A stretch of 64,000 bases of DNA from Pseudomonas putida (GCF_001976065.1 NZ_MNAH01000001.1:186001-250000), one strand, 5' to 3'. Positions 54,936-64,000 are shown, counted from the first letter of the stretch. The notes: generated by a model from the sequence alone, not told the origin. Made by a program: numbers and translations.

Positions 54936-55967
54936 ATGAAGATGTTGAAATCCACCCTGGCGGTCGTGACTGCAGCCGCGGTACTCGGCGTCAGTGGGTT
55001 CGCTCAGGCGGGCGCGACCCTGGATGCAGTGCAGAAGAAAGGTTTCGTACAGTGCGGCGTCAGTGATGGCCTGCCTGGTTTCTCGGTTCCGGATGCCACC
55101 GGCAAGATCGTCGGCATCGACGCTGACTACTGCCGCGCCGTGGCCGCTGCTGTCTTCGGCGACGCGACCAAGGTCAAGTTCAGCCAGTTGAACGCCAAGG
55201 AGCGCTTCACCGCGCTGCAGTCGGGCGAAATCGACATCCTGTCGCGCAACACCACCATGACCAGCTCCCGTGACGCAGGCATGGGCCTGAAATTCCCGGG
55301 CTTCATCACTTACTACGACGGCATCGGCTTCCTGGTCAACAACAAGCTGGGCGTCAAGAGTGCCAAGGAACTGGACGGTGCAACCATCTGCATCCAGGCC
55401 GGTACCACCACCGAGCTGAACGTTTCCGACTACTTCCGTGGCAACGGTCTGAAATACACCCCGATCACTTTCGACACCTCCGACGAGAGCGCCAAGTCGC
55501 TGGAATCCGGTCGTTGCGACGTACTGACCTCCGACAAGTCCCAGCTGTTCGCCCAGCGCAGCAAGCTGGCTTCGCCGAAAGACTACGTGGTGCTGCCGGA
55601 AACCATTTCCAAGGAGCCACTGGGCCCGGTCGTGCGTAATGGCGACGACGAGTGGCTGGCCATCGTGCGCTGGGTTGGCTACGCCATGCTCAACGCCGAA
55701 GAAGCCGGCATCACTTCGAAGAACGTCGAAGCCGAAGCCAAGGGCACCAAGAACCCTGACGTCGCCCGTCTGCTAGGTACCGACGGCGAATACGGCAAAG
55801 ACCTGAAAGTGAAGAAAGACTGGGTCGTGCAGATCGTCAAGCAGGTCGGCAACTACGGTGAAGTGTTCGAGAAAAACCTCGGCAAGAGCACTCCCCTGGA
55901 AATCGACCGTGGGCTGAACGCCCTGTGGAACGCTGGCGGCATTCAATACGCACCACCAGTGCGCTGA
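54936..55967 (+). CDS. aapJ: General L-amino acid ABC transporter, periplasmic binding protein
   Basis: A 343-residue periplasmic solute-binding protein. The signal peptide is MKMLKSTLAVVTAAAVLGVS, with the cut after AQA (about 25); the SBP_bac_3 domain follows, with FVQCGVSDGLPGFSVPD and the ligand-site segment LSRNTTMTSSRDAGMG. The subunit captures many L-amino acids. It is the first gene of aapJQMP. TGGAGG lies six bases before the ATG. A strong hairpin follows its stop codon, which usually keeps binding-protein mRNA at a higher level than the membrane subunits. Confidence 0.96.
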   Translation: MKMLKSTLAVVTAAAVLGVSGFAQAGATLDAVQKKGFVQCGVSDGLPGFSVPDATGKIVGIDADYCRAVAAAVFGDATKVKFSQLNAKERFTALQSGEIDILSRNTTMTSSRDAGMGLKFPGFITYYDGIGFLVNNKLGVKSAKELDGATICIQAGTTTELNVSDYFRGNGLKYTPITFDTSDESAKSLESGRCDVLTSDKSQLFAQRSKLASPKDYVVLPETISKEPLGPVVRNGDDEWLAIVRWVGYAMLNAEEAGITSKNVEAEAKGTKNPDVARLLGTDGEYGKDLKVKKDWVVQIVKQVGNYGEVFEKNLGKSTPLEIDRGLNALWNAGGIQYAPPVR

Positions 55968-55974
55968 TGGTTCT

Positions 55975-56003
55975 ATCACCCGGCGGGCCAACCGCCGGGT
56001 GAT
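55975..56003 (+). promoter_or_regulatory. Intra-operon hairpin between aapJ and aapQ
   Basis: A perfect 12-bp stem, ATCACCCGGCGG (55975-55986) with its complement at 55992-56003 and a 5-base loop. There is no T-run, so transcript stabilisation or partial attenuation is more likely than full termination. Confidence 0.75.
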
Positions 56004-56032
56004 GTTCTGTTCCATTATTTGCGGGGCACTTC

Positions 56033-57214
56033 ATGCAAAATTCAATCGGCGCACCTAAGCAGAGGCTCAGCCTCAGCGATCCACGAGTGCGTGCGTGGGT
56101 ATTCCAGATCATCACCATCATCGGGGTGGTCTCGCTAGGCTGGTTTCTGTTCGACAACACGCAAACCAACCTTCAACACCGGGGCATTACCTCCGGTTTT
56201 GACTTTCTGGAGCGCAGTGCCGGCTTCGGCATCGCTCAACACCTGATCGACTACACCGAAGCGGACAGTTATGCCCGGGTGTTTGTCATCGGCCTGCTCA
56301 ACACCTTGCTGGTGACCTTCATCGGCGTGATCCTGGCGACCATCCTCGGTTTCATCGTCGGTGTGGCGCGGCTGTCGAAGAACTGGATCATCGCCAAAGT
56401 GGCGACGGTTTATGTGGAAGTCTTCCGCAACATTCCGCCGCTGCTGCAGATCCTGTTCTGGTACTTCGCGGTGTTCCTGACCATGCCGGGTCCGCGTAAC
56501 AGCCACAACTTCGGCGACACCTTCTTTGTCAGCAGCCGCGGCCTGAACATGCCGGCGGCGTTGATGGCCGATGGTTTCTGGGCGTTCATGACCAGTATCG
56601 CGGTGGCCATTGTCGCCATCGTGCTGATGTGCCGCTGGGCCAACAAGCGCTTCGAAGCCACTGGCGTGCCTTTCCACAAGTTCTGGGTCGGCCTGGCCTT
56701 GTTCCTAGTGATCCCGGCGCTGTGCGCACTGATTTTTGGCGCGCCCGTGCACTGGGAAATGCCGCAACTCAAGGGCTTCAACTTCGTCGGCGGCTGGGTG
56801 CTGATCCCGGAACTGCTGGCCTTGACCCTGGCGCTGACCGTGTACACCGCAGCGTTCATCGCCGAGATCGTGCGTTCGGGCATCAAGTCGGTCAGCCACG
56901 GCCAGACCGAGGCGGCGCACTCGTTGGGCCTGCGCAACGGTCCGACCCTGCGCAAGGTGATCATCCCGCAAGCCTTGCGCGTGATCATTCCACCGCTGAC
57001 CAGCCAATACCTGAACCTGGCGAAGAACTCCTCGCTGGCGGCCGGTATCGGTTATCCGGAGATGGTCTCGCTGTTCGCCGGCACGGTGCTGAACCAGACC
57101 GGCCAGGCGATCGAGGTGATTGCCATCACCATGAGCGTGTACCTGGCGATCAGTATCAGCATTTCCCTGCTGATGAACTGGTACAACAAGCGCATTGCGC
57201 TGATCGAGCGGTAA
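56033..57214 (+). CDS. aapQ: General L-amino acid ABC transporter, permease AapQ
   Basis: A 393-residue inner-membrane permease. It has one N-terminal helix at about 22-42, a long periplasmic loop, then the HisM-type permease core with about seven further helices. The EAA loop that docks the ATPase is EAAHSLGLRNGPTLRKVIIPQALR near 288-311. The length is characteristic of AapQ/BztB rather than the 220-residue polar amino acid permeases. It pairs with AapM. Confidence 0.96.
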   Translation: MQNSIGAPKQRLSLSDPRVRAWVFQIITIIGVVSLGWFLFDNTQTNLQHRGITSGFDFLERSAGFGIAQHLIDYTEADSYARVFVIGLLNTLLVTFIGVILATILGFIVGVARLSKNWIIAKVATVYVEVFRNIPPLLQILFWYFAVFLTMPGPRNSHNFGDTFFVSSRGLNMPAALMADGFWAFMTSIAVAIVAIVLMCRWANKRFEATGVPFHKFWVGLALFLVIPALCALIFGAPVHWEMPQLKGFNFVGGWVLIPELLALTLALTVYTAAFIAEIVRSGIKSVSHGQTEAAHSLGLRNGPTLRKVIIPQALRVIIPPLTSQYLNLAKNSSLAAGIGYPEMVSLFAGTVLNQTGQAIEVIAITMSVYLAISISISLLMNWYNKRIALIER

Positions 57215-57224
57215 GGAAAAGCGC

Positions 57225-58322
57225 ATGAGCACTCATACTTTCAAACCTGACATGCCGCCACCGAGCCGCAGCATCGGCGTGGTGGCGTGGATGCGCGCGA
57301 ACATGTTCTCCAGCTGGCTCAACACCCTGCTGACCCTGTTTGCGTTCTACCTGATCTACCTGGTGGTACCGCCGATCCTGAGCTGGGCGATCCTCGATGC
57401 CAACTGGGTGGGCACCAGCCAGGCCGACTGCACCAAGGAGGGCGCCTGCTGGGTGTTCATCCAGCAGCGCTTCGGCCAGTTCATGTACGGCTATTACCCG
57501 CCGGAACTGCGCTGGCGCGTCGACCTGACCGTGTGGCTGGCGGTCATCGGCGTGGCGCCGCTGTTCATCTCGCGCTTTCACCATAAAGCGGTGTATGGCC
57601 TGAGCTTCCTGGTGCTGTACCCGATCATTGCCTGGTGCCTGCTGCACGGCGGCGTCTTCGGCCTAACCCAGGTGGCGACCAGCCAATGGGGCGGCCTGAT
57701 GCTGACCCTGGTGATCGCCACCGTCGGTATTGCCGGTGCCTTGCCGCTGGGGATTGTCCTGGCTTTGGGACGTCGTTCGAACATGCCGGCGATTCGAGTG
57801 GTCTGCGTGACCTTCATCGAATTCTGGCGCGGCGTGCCATTGATCACGGTGCTGTTCATGTCCTCGGTGATGCTGCCGTTGTTCCTGCCCGAAGGCATGA
57901 ACTTCGACAAGCTGCTGCGGGCACTGATCGGCGTGATCCTGTTCCAGTCGGCCTACGTGGCCGAAGTGGTGCGTGGCGGTCTGCAGGCGATCCCCAAGGG
58001 TCAGTACGAAGCCGCCGCAGCGATGGGCCTGGGCTACTGGCGCAGCATGGGCCTGGTGATTTTGCCGCAAGCCCTGAAGCTGGTGATCCCCGGCATCGTC
58101 AACACCTTCATCGCGCTGTTCAAGGACACGAGCCTGGTGATCATCATCGGCCTGTTCGACCTGCTCAACAGCGTCAAGCAAGCCGCCGCCGACCCGAAAT
58201 GGCTGGGCATGGCCACCGAAGGCTATGTGTTCGCCGCCCTGGTGTTCTGGATTTTCTGTTTTGGTATGTCGCGCTATTCCATGCATCTGGAACGCAAGCT
58301 CGACACTGGCCACAAGCGTTAG
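57225..58322 (+). CDS. aapM: General L-amino acid ABC transporter, permease AapM
   Basis: A 365-residue inner-membrane permease with an N-terminal helix at about 26-52, a periplasmic loop with CTKEGACW, and a permease core whose EAA loop reads EAAAAMGLGYWRSMGLVILPQALK (about 262-285). It forms the heterodimeric channel with AapQ. Its start is ten bases after the aapQ stop codon, and aapP begins 13 bases after its own stop. Confidence 0.96.
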   Translation: MSTHTFKPDMPPPSRSIGVVAWMRANMFSSWLNTLLTLFAFYLIYLVVPPILSWAILDANWVGTSQADCTKEGACWVFIQQRFGQFMYGYYPPELRWRVDLTVWLAVIGVAPLFISRFHHKAVYGLSFLVLYPIIAWCLLHGGVFGLTQVATSQWGGLMLTLVIATVGIAGALPLGIVLALGRRSNMPAIRVVCVTFIEFWRGVPLITVLFMSSVMLPLFLPEGMNFDKLLRALIGVILFQSAYVAEVVRGGLQAIPKGQYEAAAAMGLGYWRSMGLVILPQALKLVIPGIVNTFIALFKDTSLVIIIGLFDLLNSVKQAAADPKWLGMATEGYVFAALVFWIFCFGMSRYSMHLERKLDTGHKR

Positions 58323-58335
58323 GAGTTCTTTGTAA

Positions 58336-59100
58336 ATGAGCGAAGCAATCAAACAGCCTGTGAGCCCTGAAGGCATTATTCAGATGCAGGGCGTCAATAA
58401 GTGGTACGGCCAGTTTCACGTACTCAAGGACATCAACCTCAACGTCAAGCAGGGCGAGCGTATCGTCCTGTGCGGCCCGTCGGGTTCCGGCAAGTCCACC
58501 ACCATCCGCTGCCTCAATCGCCTGGAAGAACACCAGCAGGGCCGCATCGTGGTCGACGGCGTGGAACTGACCAACGACCTCAAGCAGATCGAGGCGATCC
58601 GTCGTGAAGTCGGCATGGTGTTCCAGCACTTCAACCTGTTCCCGCACCTGACCATCCTGCAGAACTGCACCCTGGCGCCGATGTGGGTGCGCAAGATGCC
58701 CAAGCGCAAGGCCGAGGAAATCGCCATGCACTACCTGGAACGCGTACGCATTCCGGAGCAGGCGCATAAATTCCCGGGGCAACTGTCCGGCGGCCAGCAA
58801 CAGCGTGTGGCGATTGCCCGGGCGCTGTGCATGAAACCGAAAATCATGTTGTTCGACGAACCGACTTCGGCACTCGACCCCGAGATGGTGAAAGAGGTTC
58901 TGGACACCATGATCGGCCTGGCTGAAGACGGCATGACCATGCTCTGCGTGACCCACGAAATGGGCTTCGCCCGCACCGTGGCCAATCGCGTGATCTTCAT
59001 GGACAAGGGCGAAATCGTCGAGCAGGCCGCGCCGAACGACTTCTTCGACAACCCGCAGAATGATCGCACCAAGCTGTTCCTGAGCCAGATCCTGCATTGA
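58336..59100 (+). CDS. aapP: General L-amino acid ABC transporter, ATPase
   Basis: A 254-residue ABC ATPase that powers uptake through AapQM. Walker A GPSGSGKS at 47-54, Q-loop Gln97, signature LSGGQ at 150-154, Walker B LFDEP (172-176) and H-loop VTHEMGF. Closest in kind to AapP/GlnQ. It closes the operon, followed by a bidirectional terminator. Confidence 0.97.
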   Translation: MSEAIKQPVSPEGIIQMQGVNKWYGQFHVLKDINLNVKQGERIVLCGPSGSGKSTTIRCLNRLEEHQQGRIVVDGVELTNDLKQIEAIRREVGMVFQHFNLFPHLTILQNCTLAPMWVRKMPKRKAEEIAMHYLERVRIPEQAHKFPGQLSGGQQQRVAIARALCMKPKIMLFDEPTSALDPEMVKEVLDTMIGLAEDGMTMLCVTHEMGFARTVANRVIFMDKGEIVEQAAPNDFFDNPQNDRTKLFLSQILH

Positions 59101-59116
59101 TCTAACCCAGGCAATG

Positions 59117-59147
59117 AAAAAAAACCGGACAGTGTCCGGTTTTTTTT
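59117..59147. terminator. Bidirectional intrinsic terminator after aapP
   Basis: Stem ACCGGACA/TGTCCGGT flanked by eight As and eight Ts, serving both aapP and the convergent LysR gene. Confidence 0.93.
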
Positions 59148-59167
59148 GCCTGTCGGTCGGGTAAATC

Positions 59168-60136
59168 TCAGGTCGCCATCCGCGCCCCGGCGAGACTGCC
59201 GCTCAATTCATACGCGGCCAGCTCCGCCTGATGCGCCGCCAGCAACTCCGGCAACGACCCACGCAGGTATTCCACCCAGGTCTTGATCTTCGCATCCAGG
59301 TATTGCCGTGACGGATAGATCGCGTACAGGTTCAGCTCTTGCGAGCGGTACTTGGGCATCACCCGCACCAGCGTGCCGTTGCGCAGGCCGTCGATCGCGG
59401 CGTACAGCGGCAGGACGCCAACGCCCATGCCGCTGGTGATCGCGGTTTTCATGGCGTCGGCCGAGTTGACCAGGAATGGCGAGCTGTTGATGGTGACCAT
59501 TTCCTGGCCATCGGGGCCGTCGAAGGCCCATTTTTCCAGGGGGATGACCGGGCTCACCAGGCGCAGGCAGGCGTGGTTGAGCAAGTCGCTGGGTTTTTGC
59601 GCGCAACCGTTGGCTTTGACGTAGGCGGGCGAGGCGCAAACGATGCTGTAGGTGATCCCCAGGCGCTGGGAAACGAAGCCCGAGTCAGGCAGTTCACTGG
59701 CGAGCACGATGGACACGTCGTAGCCCTCGTCCAGCAGGTCCGGCACGCGGTTGGCCATGGTCAGGTCGAAGGTCACGTCCGGGTGGGTCTTGCGATAGCG
59801 GGCGATGGCGTCGATCACGAAGTGCTGGCCGATACCGGTCATGGTATGCACCTTGAGCTGCCCGGCCGGGCGCGCGTGGGCGTCGCTGGCTTCAGCCTCG
59901 GCTTCTTCTACGTACGACAGGATCTGCTCACAACGCAGCAAGTAGCGCTTACCCGCTTCGGTCAGGGCGATGCGGCGTGTCGTTCGATTGAGCAGACGGG
60001 TTTGCAGGTGGGCTTCCAGGTTGGAGACCGCGCGCGAGACGTTGGCCGTGGTGGTGTCCAGTTGCACGGCGGCGGCGGTGAAGCTGCCGGCCTCGGCCAC
60101 GTAACTGAAGGCGCGCATGTTTTGCAATGTGTCCAT
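59168..60136 (-). CDS. LysR-family regulator, divergent from efflux genes
   Basis: A 322-residue regulator with the winged helix at about 5-65 (MRAFSYVAEAGSFTAAAVQL, TTTANVSRAVSNLEAHL) and an effector domain at 90-300. Its type resembles AaeR/DhcR-like regulators. It is divergent from an outer-membrane efflux lipoprotein and FUSC pump, the arrangement of aromatic acid efflux loci such as aaeR-aaeXAB, so it probably controls them. The effector is unknown. Confidence 0.9.
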   Translation of the reverse strand: MDTLQNMRAFSYVAEAGSFTAAAVQLDTTTANVSRAVSNLEAHLQTRLLNRTTRRIALTEAGKRYLLRCEQILSYVEEAEAEASDAHARPAGQLKVHTMTGIGQHFVIDAIARYRKTHPDVTFDLTMANRVPDLLDEGYDVSIVLASELPDSGFVSQRLGITYSIVCASPAYVKANGCAQKPSDLLNHACLRLVSPVIPLEKWAFDGPDGQEMVTINSSPFLVNSADAMKTAITSGMGVGVLPLYAAIDGLRNGTLVRVMPKYRSQELNLYAIYPSRQYLDAKIKTWVEYLRGSLPELLAAHQAELAAYELSGSLAGARMAT

Positions 60137-60329
60137 GGGGTGCTCTCGGGTTCGATGGCAAATTGTGACACGAAGTTTCAGGGTCTGAGACCCCGACCAA
60201 GGGATTATCGCGTTAACGGTAACAAAGATTCACAGGATTCCCAGCTTATCGCCATCAAGAGCGCCCCATAGAATTGCCCCGATCCCACGAGATCCATTTG
60301 CCTCCTCCCAAATTCAGGAAATCGCAGCA

Positions 60330-61829
60330 GTGCCGCGTCGCATCAGCAGAGCGCTTCAGCCGCTCAGTGTTTTGGCTTTAACCCTGGCAATCAGCGGCTG
60401 CATCGGAACCGGAGGTATCGCCCCACAGGGCAAGGCGCTGGAGGCCAATTCACTGGCCACCGACGCAGCGATCCAGAGCGCCGCCCAGGATGCGCACTGG
60501 CCCACCGCCCAATGGTGGCAGGCCTATGGCGATCCGCAACTGAGTCGCTGGATCGACCGCGCCGTGCAAGGCAGCCCGAGCATGGCCATGGCGGCGGCAC
60601 GAGTGCGTCAGGCCAAGGCCATGGCCGGTGTGGCCGAAGCGGCGCAGGCGTTGCAGATCAATGGCGAGTCCACGCTCAAGCGTCACAACTGGCCCACCGA
60701 TCAGTTCTACGGCCCCGGCGACCTGGCCAACAGCACCACCTGGGACAACAACGCCGCGCTGGGCTTCAGTTACGCCCTCGACCTCTGGGGCCGCGAAAGC
60801 AATGCCACCGAGCGCGCCGTCGACATGGCCCACATGACGGTCGCCGAAGCACGCCAGGCGCAGCTCGAATTGCAGAACAACATCGTGCGCGTCTACATCG
60901 AACTCTCATTGCACTACGCGCAGCGGGACATCGTCGAAGCGACGTTGACGCAGCAAGAGCAAATCCTCGAGCTGGCGCAGAAGCGTTTGGACGGCGGCAT
61001 CGGCACCCATTTCGAAGTCAGTCAGGCCCAGACGCCATTGCCGGAAACCCACCGCCAGATCGACGCGCTGGACGAAGAAATCGCCCTGAGTCGGAATCAA
61101 CTGGCCGCCCTGGCAGGCTTCGGGCCGGGGGGGGGCGCGCAGTTGCAGCGACCAACACTGTCGCTGGGCGCAGCACTGAAACTGCCGTCGACGCTGCCGG
61201 CGCAGTTGCTCGGTCAACGCCCGGACGTGGTTGCCAGTCGCTGGCAAGTGGCGGCGCAGGCGCGAGGCATCGATGTGGCGCATGCCGGGTTCTACCCGAA
61301 CGTCGACCTGGTCGGCAGCCTGGGCTATATGGCCACCGGAGGCGGGGCCCTGGAGTTCTTGACCGGCAAGAAGCTCAACTACAGCGTTGGCCCGGCCATT
61401 TCGCTGCCGATCTTCGACGGCGGGCGTTTGCGCTCGGAGCTCGGTGAAGCCTCGGCCGGTTATGACATCGCCGTGGCCAGGTACAACCAGACGTTGGTCA
61501 ACGCGCTGAAAAACATCTCCGACCAGTTGATCCGCCGCGAGTCCATGGACAAGCAGCAGGCCTTCGCCGCCGAGTCGGTGGCCGCCGCGCAGAAGACCTA
61601 CGACATCGCGATGATCGCCTACCAGCGCGGGCTCACCGATTACCTCAACGTGCTCAATGCGCAGACGCTGTTGTTCAAGCAGCAGCAGGTGCAGCAGCAG
61701 GTGCAGGCGGCGCGATTGAGTGCGCATGCCGAACTGGTGACGGCGTTGGGGGGTGGGCTGGGTGCCGGTAACGATGTGCCAAACGACAGCCAGACCGCTG
61801 CACCGAAAACCCCGAGCCTTTTGCGTTGA
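60330..61829 (+). CDS. Outer-membrane efflux lipoprotein (NodT/OMF family)
   Basis: A 499-residue TolC-like channel. The lipoprotein signal peptide ends in the lipobox ISGC with Cys24 as the lipidated residue. Two OEP repeats follow (about 70-260 and 280-475), with the usual WWQAYGDPQL, LGQRPDVVASRWQV and GPAISLPIFDGGRLRSELGEA segments. The start is GTG at 60330 with AGGAA ten bases upstream. A run of nine Gs at 61127-61135 encodes GPGGG where relatives have a charged residue. It would complete a three-part pump with the FUSC protein that follows and a membrane-fusion protein presumably beyond the window. Confidence 0.93.
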   Translation: MPRRISRALQPLSVLALTLAISGCIGTGGIAPQGKALEANSLATDAAIQSAAQDAHWPTAQWWQAYGDPQLSRWIDRAVQGSPSMAMAAARVRQAKAMAGVAEAAQALQINGESTLKRHNWPTDQFYGPGDLANSTTWDNNAALGFSYALDLWGRESNATERAVDMAHMTVAEARQAQLELQNNIVRVYIELSLHYAQRDIVEATLTQQEQILELAQKRLDGGIGTHFEVSQAQTPLPETHRQIDALDEEIALSRNQLAALAGFGPGGGAQLQRPTLSLGAALKLPSTLPAQLLGQRPDVVASRWQVAAQARGIDVAHAGFYPNVDLVGSLGYMATGGGALEFLTGKKLNYSVGPAISLPIFDGGRLRSELGEASAGYDIAVARYNQTLVNALKNISDQLIRRESMDKQQAFAAESVAAAQKTYDIAMIAYQRGLTDYLNVLNAQTLLFKQQQVQQQVQAARLSAHAELVTALGGGLGAGNDVPNDSQTAAPKTPSLLR

Positions 61830-61840
61830 ACACAACACCT

Positions 61841-61928
61841 GTGGGAGCGGGCTTGCTCGCGAAGAGGGTGTGTCAGTCGATGGCGATGTTCCCTGACACA
61901 CCGCTTTGGCGAGCAAGCCCGCTCCCAC
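61841..61928. repeat. REP inverted pair (family 1)
   Basis: Arms 61841-61864 (GTGGGAGCGGGCTTGCTCGC then GAAG) and 61905-61928, the inverted copy with two mismatches at its inner end. It separates the efflux lipoprotein from the FUSC gene. Confidence 0.88.
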
Positions 61929-61975
61929 AAGGACCGAGTTCTCATCGCACAATTTTCGTTAACTGAGCAGGCTTT

Positions 61976-64000
61976 ATGACCCCCTTGCCCGCACCTTTGC
62001 GCTGGCTCTACTCCCTCGAATGGCGCCGGGGTTTCTTCGACTGGGCACGCAGCGACGGCGTGACCTGGGTCTACATTTTCAAGGTGCTGTTCGCGGCGTT
62101 CCTGACCCTGTGGCTGGCGATGCGCCTGGAATTGCCGCAGCCGCGTACGGCGATGATCACCGTATTCATCGTCATGCAGCCGCAAAGCGGCCAGGTGTTC
62201 GCCAAGAGTTTCTATCGTTTTCTTGGCACCTTGACCGGCTCGGCGGTGATGGTGGCGTTGATCGCCCTGTTTGCGCAGAACACCGAACTGTTCCTCGGCT
62301 CGCTGGCGATCTGGGTCGGTATCTGCTCGGCCGGCGCGGCACGTTGCCGCAACTTCCGTGCCTACGGTTTTGTGCTGGCCGGCTACACCGCCGCGATGGT
62401 TGGGTTGCCCGCGCTGGCCCATCCGGACGGCGCGTTCATGGCGGCGGTCTGGCGCGTGCTGGAAATCTCCCTGGGGATTCTCTGCGCGACCCTGGTCAGC
62501 GCCGCGATCCTGCCGCAAACCGCCAGTGCCGCCATGCGCAATGCCCTGTATCAGCGCTTTGGCGTGTTCGCCTTGTTCGTCACCGACGGCTTGCGCGGAC
62601 GCAGCCAGCGGGAAGCCTTCGAGGCCGGTAACGTGCGCTTCATTGCTGAAGCGGTGGGCCTGGAAGGGTTGCGCAGCGTGACGGTGTTCGAAGACCCGCA
62701 CATGCGGCGGCGCAACGGTCGGCTCAGTCGCTTGAACAGTGAGTTCATGGGCATCACCACGCGTTTCAACGCCTTGCACCAGCTGCTCGAACGCCTGCGC
62801 AGCAATGACACCGATCACGCCGTGGCGGCCATCAAACCCGGTTTGCAAGACCTTGCCGAATTGCTCGATGGCTTCAGCGGTCGCGCGCTGACCAGTGCCG
62901 ATGCGGCGCGTCTGGTCACGGCGCTGACGGCCTACAAGGCCGGCTTGCCGGCGCGGGTGCGCAGCCTGCGGGCGCTCTTCCAGGAGAGCGGGCCGAGCGA
63001 TGCCGAACTGCTGGATTTCCACACCGCCTACGAACTGCTCTATCGCTTCGTCGACGACCTGCACAGTTATGCACAGACCCACGCCTCGCTGGCCGATCAC
63101 AGCCACGAGCGCGAGCGCTGGGACGAGCCCTTCACCCCGCAAACCAACTGGCTGGTGTCGGCGGCCTCGGGGATTCGCGCCGCGTTCATCCTGGTAGTGC
63201 TGGGCAGCTATTGGGTGGCGACGGCGTGGCCGAGCGGGGCGACCATGACGTTGATCGCCGCCGCTACCGTAGGCTTGTCCGCCGCCACGCCGAACCCTAA
63301 ACGCATGGCGTTCCAGATGGCTTGCGGGACGTTTCTCGGGGCGCTGATCGGCTTCGTCGAGATGTTTTTCATCTTCCCGTGGATCGACGGTTTTCCGTTG
63401 CTGTGCGTAATGCTCGCCCCCGTGATCGTGCTTGGTTCGTTCCTGGCCTCGCGGCCGCAATACGCCGGCGTCGGGCTTGGCTTGCTGATCTTCTTCAGCA
63501 CAGGTTCCGTGCCGGACAATTTCACGGTCTACAACCCCTACACGTTCATCAACGACTACATCGCGATGGTCATCGGCATGCTGGTCTGCGCGGCGGCCGG
63601 GGCGATCATTCTGCCGCCGAACAGTCGCTGGTTGTGGCAGCGGCTCGAGCAGGACCTGCGCGGCCAGGTGGTCTACGCCATCAGCGGCAAGCTCAAGGGC
63701 CTGGCGTCGAGTTTCGAAAGCCGCACCCGCGACCTGGTGCATCAGGCCTACGGCTTCGCGACGGGGCAGCCGCAGGTCCAGCGGCAGCTGTTGCGCTGGA
63801 TGTTCGTGGTGCTGGAGGTCGGGCACGCGATCATCGAGTTGCGCAAGGAGCAGGCGATCCTGCCGGTGCATCCGGCCTATGCCGAGTCCCAGCCGTGGCG
63901 CCAGTCCATCCGCGTGATGGGGCGTGCGCTGGTGCGGCTGTTCCTGCAACCGGGCCAGAGCAATCTGGAGCGTGCGTTGATCGCCGTCGACCACGCCATC
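61976..64000 (+). CDS. FUSC-family efflux pump protein, partial at the right end
   Basis: An open frame of 675 codons from ATG 61976 to the window end with no stop. It begins MTPLPAPLRWLYSLEWRRGF and has a first group of about five membrane helices (residues about 30-185, including ARCRNFRAYGFVLAGYTAA), a cytoplasmic region, and a second group from about 390 (WLVSAASGIRAAFILVVLGS). This is the two-half layout of the fusaric acid resistance/AaeB family, which pumps aromatic acids and drugs. Usual length is about 700-730, so some 40-50 residues are missing. The upstream lipoprotein gene and divergent LysR gene support an efflux operon. Confidence 0.92.
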   Translation, partial: MTPLPAPLRWLYSLEWRRGFFDWARSDGVTWVYIFKVLFAAFLTLWLAMRLELPQPRTAMITVFIVMQPQSGQVFAKSFYRFLGTLTGSAVMVALIALFAQNTELFLGSLAIWVGICSAGAARCRNFRAYGFVLAGYTAAMVGLPALAHPDGAFMAAVWRVLEISLGILCATLVSAAILPQTASAAMRNALYQRFGVFALFVTDGLRGRSQREAFEAGNVRFIAEAVGLEGLRSVTVFEDPHMRRRNGRLSRLNSEFMGITTRFNALHQLLERLRSNDTDHAVAAIKPGLQDLAELLDGFSGRALTSADAARLVTALTAYKAGLPARVRSLRALFQESGPSDAELLDFHTAYELLYRFVDDLHSYAQTHASLADHSHERERWDEPFTPQTNWLVSAASGIRAAFILVVLGSYWVATAWPSGATMTLIAAATVGLSAATPNPKRMAFQMACGTFLGALIGFVEMFFIFPWIDGFPLLCVMLAPVIVLGSFLASRPQYAGVGLGLLIFFSTGSVPDNFTVYNPYTFINDYIAMVIGMLVCAAAGAIILPPNSRWLWQRLEQDLRGQVVYAISGKLKGLASSFESRTRDLVHQAYGFATGQPQVQRQLLRWMFVVLEVGHAIIELRKEQAILPVHPAYAESQPWRQSIRVMGRALVRLFLQPGQSNLERALIAVDHAI

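Noticed and set aside
61640..63994. 784-residue open frame on the minus strand
   Set aside because: It lies opposite the FUSC and efflux lipoprotein genes, is rich in Arg, His, Gln and Gly, and has no recognisable domain. The plus-strand frame from 61976 gives a clear membrane protein. It is a high-GC antisense shadow.

Overview
The window is chromosomal DNA of a fluorescent-group Pseudomonas. Evidence: high GC; complete pta, trxB, hmgA-fahA-maiA, dauBAR, aapJQMP and folM-folE-folX loci of Pseudomonas type; a carboxylesterase whose Ser114-Asp168-His199 triad matches the numbering of the Pseudomonas fluorescens enzyme; and many pseudomonad REP-type intergenic repeats. No rRNA, tRNA, CRISPR array, prophage or insertion sequence was seen. 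I count 58 protein-coding genes, two of them cut by the window ends, plus one possible gene remnant near 19.4 kb.

Layout. 0-5 kb: end of an acyltransferase, pta, a DUF3565 gene, slyD-like PPIase, glutathione peroxidase, Old Yellow Enzyme homologue. 5-10 kb: GT4 glycosyltransferase, cysZ, trxB, class-III aminotransferase. 10-15.3 kb: a minus-strand operon folM-folE-folX-DUF1244-hopJ (tetrahydromonapterin synthesis), divergent from a LitR/CarH-like MerR regulator that has lost its B12-ligand residues, then a PilZ-like gene and a short LOV blue-light photoreceptor, and a flavodoxin. 15.4-19.1 kb: class II aldolase/adducin, alpha/beta hydrolase, SDR, and an AmpDh3-type amidase. 19.1-25.7 kb: a gene-free AT-rich stretch with an orphan terminator, then DUF1302-DUF1329 and a MalT-like LuxR regulator. 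25.7-30 kb: hmgR and hmgA-fahA-maiA for tyrosine breakdown, with a 17-bp HmgR-type operator. 30-36.9 kb: SirB1-like protein, a leucine dehydrogenase homologue lacking the catalytic lysine, yebG with a LexA box, psiE, DUF3509, L-serine dehydratase with a divergent LysR gene, and a ribosome hibernation factor. 37-41.2 kb: an ECF sigma/FecR/TonB-receptor iron signalling set. 41.3-46.1 kb: AraC regulator, EamA exporter, DUF2165, ghrB-type reductase, small proteins. 46.2-49.1 kb: norR and hmp, divergent, with three NorR-type sites and a sigma-54 promoter. 49.1-52.1 kb: dauR-dauA-dauB for D-arginine use. 52.2-54.5 kb: rhlB-type helicase and carboxylesterase. 54.9-59.1 kb: aapJQMP amino acid importer. 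59.2-64 kb: LysR regulator divergent from an outer-membrane efflux lipoprotein and a FUSC-family inner membrane protein that runs off the end.

How the parts fit: most of the window is core metabolism and regulation. The most interesting unit is 9.9-14.7 kb, where a LOV photoreceptor, a class II LitR-like regulator, a PilZ-like protein and a divergent pterin operon sit together; I propose a light-responsive locus. The reduced pterin made there is the cofactor class used by pseudomonad phenylalanine hydroxylase, whose product tyrosine feeds the hmg pathway at 26-30 kb. Three families of intergenic repeats punctuate gene ends across the whole window.
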